DNA of 64,000 nt, from the NCBI GenBank assembly GCA_958510875.1, contig OY294070.1:8184001-8248000 (forward strand), read 5' to 3'. Source of the DNA: Endomychus coccineus (taxonomy: Eukaryota > Arthropoda > Insecta > Coleoptera > Endomychidae). Position 1 is the stretch's first letter, and every line of letters begins with the position of its first letter. The notes under the pieces are model-generated. The model worked only from the letters and a program-made list of their open reading frames with translations, made no database searches and was not told where the DNA came from. Positions 58,126 to 64,000 of this stretch are shown one piece after another. Both the position numbers and the translations under genes were made by a program.

Positions 58126-59139
58126 CCTATCGGTAGCTCCTTTAATATTATAGGTCCGCAAATAGGATATCGTACGAAACGACAACAAGGTTTTATCTTC
58201 AAAGCTCATATACAATTTTTTAACTTTATAGAATTTCGTCTCTAGATTGTTTCATAGCAACTTTAATCTCGTATTCGACGACTTGAAAGAAACTTATTCA
58301 CGTAGGTACTTCATTGAATAGAACTAAGAGAATAAAAATAATCATCAAATTGTCTGATTCAAAACCTAATTTAGTTATTGTTTAGGCAAACAAAACTAAA
58401 GTCTAAGTTATTGTAATTAAGGAGTAAACTTGATAAAATGCCTATCTATAACTATTATCTCGTATAGTGTTAATCCAACACAAATATGGCGTAGACCATG
58501 ACCAATATATAAATTTTTAAGGTACCTTACATCTCAAAGGCCATGTATTATCAAAAAGCGTGACATAGGCTCAATTTTTCGCAAGACGTTTATTGACAAC
58601 TACGTAAAATTGCATTAGATTGCGAATGAAGAATTGATCTCATCGAAACAATTTTTCAATAGAGCACAAACTTTATAAGTAACGGATAAAAATGGTCTAG
58701 AAAATTCTATATTTAAAAACACTGAATGATAAACTTTCGAAGTCATGCTTTTGTGTATTATGTTGAGCTATGACTCTATAAAGTTACATAATTCAAAAAA
58801 GTAAACGGCAATTACTTGTACCACTTCCCCGTTGGACACTTCACATCCATAGCTTACTTTTCTACCTCATGTATCAAGGCCAGCCATTATTGTTGTTGTT
58901 GTTAGATTGAGCAGGTTTTCAATGTTTTTGAATACAATTTGACAGTAACACGTTAAACATTTGTATCGCCAAATAATAGTCGCAGCCAAGAAAATACGAA
59001 TAAGGATCGTACCGATAGATTCACAGTTAAAAGACAGGACCGTACCGGTTTGCTCTATTTTTTATCTAAATTTATTGTATTTTTTAATCTACACATTTAT
59101 AACCAGAAAAAACACGGTTGTCATTATGGTTTTTTTTTG
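58126..59139 (-). promoter_or_regulatory. 5' flank of gene D
   Basis: Near copy of 53107-54139 with scattered substitutions and small indels, e.g. AATATATAAATTTTTAAGG in place of AATATATAAAGTTTTAAGG. Confidence 0.5.
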
Positions 59140-59815
59140 CATAGAGGAGAAATATTCTTTCTATAGACGCCTCGACTGCCCGTGCCCCCGAATGTGCCGG
59201 ATTCTTACCGACGAAAACCCCTCCCCCGTAAGGTTGTCCTTCCTTCAGAGGGAGGCCCATTGCACTGCGGTCATTAGTGTCATATTGTGCCCTCACATAT
59301 TCCTATCTCATCATCAGTCCGGTGTATTCTATGAAATTCATTAACCTGATGTAGGGGATACTTCTGATTTCCTCGGACCGTATGCCGTGCATGGGTGTCT
59401 CTTCTTGCACGCCGCAACCTCTGCTTGTGGGCAGAGTGTGATCTACCAGACCCATCCTGCAGAGATGTTTGTTGCATGGAACAAGATTCCTTATTTCCTG
59501 TCTGCGAAATGTCAGTAGATTTTTTACTCGTTGCTGCTGCATCTCTCCCATTAGTCGCTTGGAGTGCGACATACAGGGCAGTCCCCTCCAATAGATATGG
59601 TGCTCTGTCTCGAGCCATTTTTGGATTACAGATTTTGCTATGGTATGAGAAATGCCAAACGTTGGTACCCCTTGAAATGGAGCTACCACGCCCAAAGCAA
59701 CACAGTTCATATTTTCAACCCTTTGAGGTGGTCTGCGGAATTTCAAATCCATACGAATAATAGGAACTTCACAATCGTCCCCACAGTCGTCACACAGACA
59801 TCACGTCAAAACTGA
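59140..59815 (-). mobile_element. Non-LTR retrotransposon 3' end upstream of gene D
   Basis: Duplicate of 54140-54830. The minus-strand frame 59752-59303 contains SHTIAKSVIQKWLETEH, SKRLMGEMQQQRVKNLL and EEIRSIPYIRLMNF. Ends in the same A-run and flank (CATAATGACAACCGTG). Confidence 0.8.
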
Positions 59816-59962
59816 CTGGATATTTGCTTAGTGATTACCATGACACCTCTTTCCCTATAGCTTCAGAAAGTTTAAGAATGAAATAGGCAAGACTTCTTAA
59901 ATTTCGTTTCATTACAAACATATTTCGGTAAAATTATAATTATTAATCAATAGGTACATGGA

Positions 59963-60080
59963 AAGAAAAGTTACGATGTTAGTGTGGTAATGAATCAGGA
60001 ATGGAGGGCATTGTTGGTCAAATATCTGGATCTGGTTGAAGATTATGTTGAAAAGGTATTAAGAGTAAGAACAGAAAAGG
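59963..60080 (+). pseudogene. Mariner relic next to gene E
   Basis: ACGATGTTAGTGTGG, then LDLVEDYVEKVLRVRTEK, about 110 bp from the stop codon of gene E. Confidence 0.6.
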
Positions 60081-60188
60081 ATACCTGGATATATCAACTA
60101 CAACCATCATTATATTTCAATAATTTTGTTTTAGGATTACATTAATAACATATAATATATTTAATATTTCTAACTTGCTTTTCTCCTT

Positions 60189-63100
60189 TCACTTTCCTAA
60201 ATTGTTTTCTACGTTCAACCAAATATCTCCAAATGCACTGAGGACGAGGCTTCTTGGATTGAACCGTAGGGGCAGTATCGTTTTTTCGTTCAATGTGAAT
60301 CGATATTTTCTCAATAAGACTGTAAGCCCTACTTTAGATTGCATGAAACCAAATCTCATACCTGAAATACGAAACTATATATTGCAGAAATACTCAAACT
60401 TACAGTGTTTTCTATCATTTGAGGAATGTAGATGGATTTTTAATTGATACAAAGTAGGGTGAAAATTTCCAAGATGTGAACATTTTACCATTTTGCGAGA
60501 GTGCTCATGTCATGACATTTGATTTGACAGCAGAAATATTTGACAACTCAATGTTTCATACTCTATGAATTATTACATTTTGCCATTAGGTGAACAGTTA
60601 AAATCATTAACAAAACGTAATATCTATTGTAAACCTTATTTTCATAATACCACAATCATTTTTATTCATTTTAATAGACGGCTTATAATTAACTATGATC
60701 ATTGATCTATATATTTAAGGATTATATCTGTAAAATATGACAGAGCCTTATTCTCGAAATACTAGAATCTATGGTGTTCTTACCTATGCATAGTCTCGGT
60801 CCTTCCCCGAAAGGTAAATAACAATGCCGATTTCTCTGTCGTTTATTCTCTTCAGTAAAACGTTCTGGATCGAATTTTTGGGGTTCCGGATAATATTCTT
60901 CATCGTAATGTATTCCCATCACCGGGATAATAACTTTAATACCCTTCTTTATGATAACATCTGTATCTGGTACCTTATAATCTTTGACACATACTCGGGA
61001 TAATAATGGAAGTGAAGGATATTTTCTTAGAGTTTCTGAAATAACAAACTCATCAAGAACATATGTTATAGAGATGTAAGAGTTATACAAACAAGAAGAT
61101 AGCTATTGAACATGTAAATTCGCTTCAAACAGAGCACAGTCATCCCAATATTTAAATCAGGATGTAGGGATGATATTGATAATTACAGACCGATCTAGTT
61201 TTAATACCTTATCTCCTAGCCAATATGGATTTCGGAAAGCTAAAAGCTCTGAAGATGCGATACTTGAATTAACAAATAGAATAAACTCAAATTTTAATCA
61301 GAATCATAAAAGTCTGGTCATTTTCTTGGATCTTGCCAAAGCCTTCGATACGGTTCTCCATGATATATTATTTAAAAAAATTGAGAATAACGGCATTAGA
61401 GGACCTGTCTTAACAGTACTTACTAGTTATTTACATGCGCGATCACAAATTGTACAAATAAATGACACTTTAAGTGAAGCTGAAGAAGTGAAAATTGGCA
61501 TACCACAGGGGACAGTTCTGGGACCCATATTTATCCTAATTTATATAAATTCGATAGAGAACCTCCATCATTGATGCAAAACTGATAAACTATGCTCACG
61601 GCACAGTTATTGTATTCAGTGATAGATATATATTCACTCATGAATAAAGCTATTTGTCGTCTTAGCACTATGATTGTTGGTTACAATCAAACAGACTCAT
61701 TCTAAATTGAAATAAAACTAAGTTCATAAGTTTCTCAATCACTCAAGTTAGCGAATGCAATCAATAACGTAAACAAACTATACATCCATAGCCAAAAATG
61801 TTTAGCAAGCAAAATGTCGGACTGTGACTGTGAAAATGTCATATAAGCTACAGACTATATTAAATATCTTGGTTTAATCATTGATATTCAAGTAGAACAT
61901 TCAGCAAGCTTAGTAAGAAAACTGATTCACAAATTTTACCAAATAAGAGAATACCTGTACATGAACATTTGTATGCTTAAAAATATATACAAGGCTCTGG
62001 TGGAATCTTTATTAAAATATGGCATCGAAGCGTGGGAGGGTCTATATAAAAATGCAATGGAACCTCTCAATGTAATCCAAAATTACGTCTTAAAAATAAT
62101 ATTAAACAAATCTAAAAGATTTTCCACGAATATTTTATACAAACAAATGAATGTGCTGAAAGTAAGAACACTTTACATTATATATCAATGTCTAGTCTAC
62201 ATGCATCTAAAAGTAGAAACTAAGTGCATAGATCATGCCTATCACACAAGAGCAGCTTGCAATAAAAAAATTAAAAGTAATTAATTCTCCAAAACAATAT
62301 GTAAAAATAGTTTTTTCTTCAACGGACCAAAAGTCGATAACAAACTTCCGTTAGCCTTGAGATCAATTAATAATAATGTTAAAACATTTAAATATGAAGT
62401 GGATACTTATCTCACTGATAACGGCCATATATTTGTGAGTTGTCTCATCGTTTCTTAATTATTGTTATATTGCTCACTCGAAATATAAATTATATTTATT
62501 ATCTGACTAATGATATTCCTTCCAGGAATTTTTTTGTTGAAGAAACACGAAGAAGAAATACTTCAAGCTACGTGCTCTTTAGATTTAACGTAAATAATTA
62601 TCCAGAACCCACAAGCAAATTTGAAACGTGTTAAACTTTGAAGAGATTGTTAGAAATATGACGAAGACCATAGTTTTTTAACGAAACGCCTTACCTTCTA
62701 TAACTTGATGCATATATTTCATATCATGGATAGCTTCGTACGTTATTTCGTCATTATATTTCTTCAAAACTGAATTAATTTCTTCCCGCACTCTTTCTTG
62801 TATCTCTGGATTTTTGGCCAATTCGAATAGCGCAAATGCCATTGTCGATGAACTAGTTTCAAACCCGGCAGCGAAAAAAATTAAACACTGTGCCACTATT
62901 TCGTTAAACGTAAAACTATTGTTGGTATTGCGGTCATTTTCTTCAGCTTTATTAAGATCAATCAAGATTTGTAAAAAATCATTTCTTCTAACATTATTTT
63001 TTTCCCTGTGATCAATTGTGTTTCGTACCACGTCCTTGAAGAAGGTTGTTGTATCTTTCTCGGTTCTGATTATGCCCAAAAAGTTTCCCAAATCGGGCAA

Positions 63101-63805
63101 ACTGCTCGCAAATGACAATAACATGCGTCTGTATTTGGTGGGCCTGAAGATTCCATTGCCGTGAAATCTGAATATAGAATCTGGTTGCGTGAAAGAGTTA
63201 CATTCCAGACCAAAAGCACAGGAACCAATGACGTCAGTTGTAAAGCAACCCAATATATCTTTTATGTCCAGAGGTTGATTTTTACGTTCGTCGACAGCAT
63301 GTTGCAGTGACACCCCGCATGCAGTTAAAGTTTGGAACATCATTTTCATTTTCCCGGAGGTAAAAGTCGGTGATAGTTTGGCACGAACGTTCTTCCAGCG
63401 AACTCCACCAAGAGCGAAGAGATGTGCACTCAAAGGGTCGTCCTTTTCGTTGTAGTAACTTCCTCGGTCTACGAAATAATTGAAATCTTTGGTCATGATA
63501 TTCTGAACATTTTCTAAGCTCACGGGAACGTATATGGGGGAAGTGTAAAAGTACGCTCCAAAATGTTGTCGTCCATGGGCTTTCATATCTGCGTACCAAT
63601 CCATGAAGTATGAAAAAAGTGGAACGACTACTGGTTTGAATAAATTTGAAGCGTTTCCGAAAATTAAGGAGGGCGGTTGGCAAATTCCTAAATTGTGTCT
63701 CTTCCAATATCCGTGCGACCATTTAAAGTATGTTATGGTTATAAGAACTAGAGCAATGAATATGCCTACAGCTTCTGTAAATCCGTATGGTTGGCTAAAT
63801 GACAT
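60189..63805 (-). CDS. Cytochrome P450, CYP6-like (gene E)
   Basis: Exons 63805-62695, 61035-60784 and 60361-60189, phase-1 introns, 511 aa. Leader intron 63884-63813 (72 bp). Anchor VGIFIALVLITITYF. Motifs WKNVR, AGFETSS (314-320), ExxR, PERF, FGEGPRLCIG (Cys453). Exon 2 has YPSLPLLSRV where C and D have YPPVPLLSRV. Exon 1 has FFKDVVRNTIDHREKNN and LQHAVDERK, setting it apart from D. Intron 1 is enlarged to 1.66 kb by a plus-strand non-LTR fragment. All frames open. The promoter lies mostly beyond the window end. Confidence 0.94.
61120..62505 (+). pseudogene. Non-LTR (Jockey-like) RT fragment in intron 1 of gene E
   Basis: Opens with an IPIFKSG/NYRPI block (61140-61197). A short break or deletion is followed by QYGFRKAKSSEDAILEL, FLDLAKAFDTVLHDIL and IPQGTVLGPIFILIYINSI (to 61574). 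In a broken frame NYAHGTVIVFSD replaces the catalytic FADDT box, so the enzyme is dead. The C-terminal part is at 61961-62284. 5'-truncated. C and D lack it at the corresponding position. Confidence 0.85.
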
Positions 63806-63884
63806 CTTTGATCTGAAAGAGAATTTATAAAATGACGTACATTTTTCCATCCCTTACAAAATATCAACTTATCCGTTTACTTAC

Positions 63885-64000
63885 TGAATCAGTAGCTCAG
63901 TCAATATTACGCGCCAGCAAATAGAATATCGCACGTAACGACAGCAACAAGGTTTTATCTTCAGAAATCACATACATATACTTTAACTTTATCGAATTTC
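63885..64000 (-). promoter_or_regulatory. 5' flank of gene E (start)
   Basis: AACAAGGTTTTATCTTCAGAAA matches the flanks of C and D, so the duplicated upstream block continues past the window. Confidence 0.5.

Larger units (their letters stand above)
50659..64000. repeat. Tandem segmental duplication, about 5-kb unit, three copies
   Basis: Units begin near 50659, 54961 and 59963. Each holds a mariner relic, a P450 gene and about 2 kb of upstream DNA. The upstream DNA of C (53107-54960) and D (58126-59962) matches nearly base for base, including AGGTTTTATCTTC, TTGTTGTTGTTAG and the embedded non-LTR fragment. The third unit is cut by the window end. Confidence 0.9.

Overview
This window is AT-rich eukaryotic nuclear DNA, most likely from an insect, possibly a beetle. 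The evidence is a ZAD-type C2H2 zinc-finger gene (an arthropod-typical class), a cluster of CYP6-like cytochrome P450 genes of the insect CYP3 clan, short GT-AG introns, and a dense load of Tc1/mariner, P/THAP, hAT, Crypton, Penelope, Gypsy and non-LTR elements. Species cannot be assigned. Host genes take up a minority of the sequence.

Layout. 1-11.1 kb: a minus-strand F-box/LRR gene (start 11142, last visible exon 3826-3503) whose 5.6 kb fourth intron is filled with Penelope, non-LTR and Tc1/mariner debris. Beyond its last visible exon lies a Tc1/mariner element with a solo LTR in one arm. 12.1-13.4 kb: a ZAD/C2H2 gene, divergent from the F-box gene. 13.8-15.7 kb: a P-superfamily-like element with an 8-bp target duplication, a broken THAP exon and a Crypton-like gene piece. 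16.5-17 kb: a perfect palindrome and a hAT MITE.

18.2-64 kb: five P450 genes (A-E) in one orientation (minus). All share the same three coding exons, two phase-1 introns, the same splice positions and an intact haem-binding motif. Four of them also show a short leader intron that ends 7 nt before the ATG. A (18202-21639) and B (30896-42972) are diverged. C, D and E (50816-53027, 55170-58053, 60189-63805) are recent tandem copies with a period of about 5 kb. Between A and B sits a nearly complete Gypsy element (22000-28729) with an extra small ORF ahead of gag. The B introns are swollen to about 12 kb by nested insertions (Crypton, two mariner relics, non-LTR, Tc1/mariner, foldback MITEs). A Penelope element in head-to-head arrangement lies between B and C.

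Inferred biology: the P450s are probably ER-anchored monooxygenases for xenobiotics or plant compounds, expanded by tandem duplication. A mariner-transposase tail lies just downstream of all five genes and looks like part of the ancestral duplication unit. Exon 2 of A is much closer to exon 2 of C-E than the flanking coding sequence is, which suggests gene conversion. Insertions unique to one copy (a 652-bp foldback element in D, a non-LTR fragment in E) have matching empty sites in the sister genes, so events can be ordered in time.
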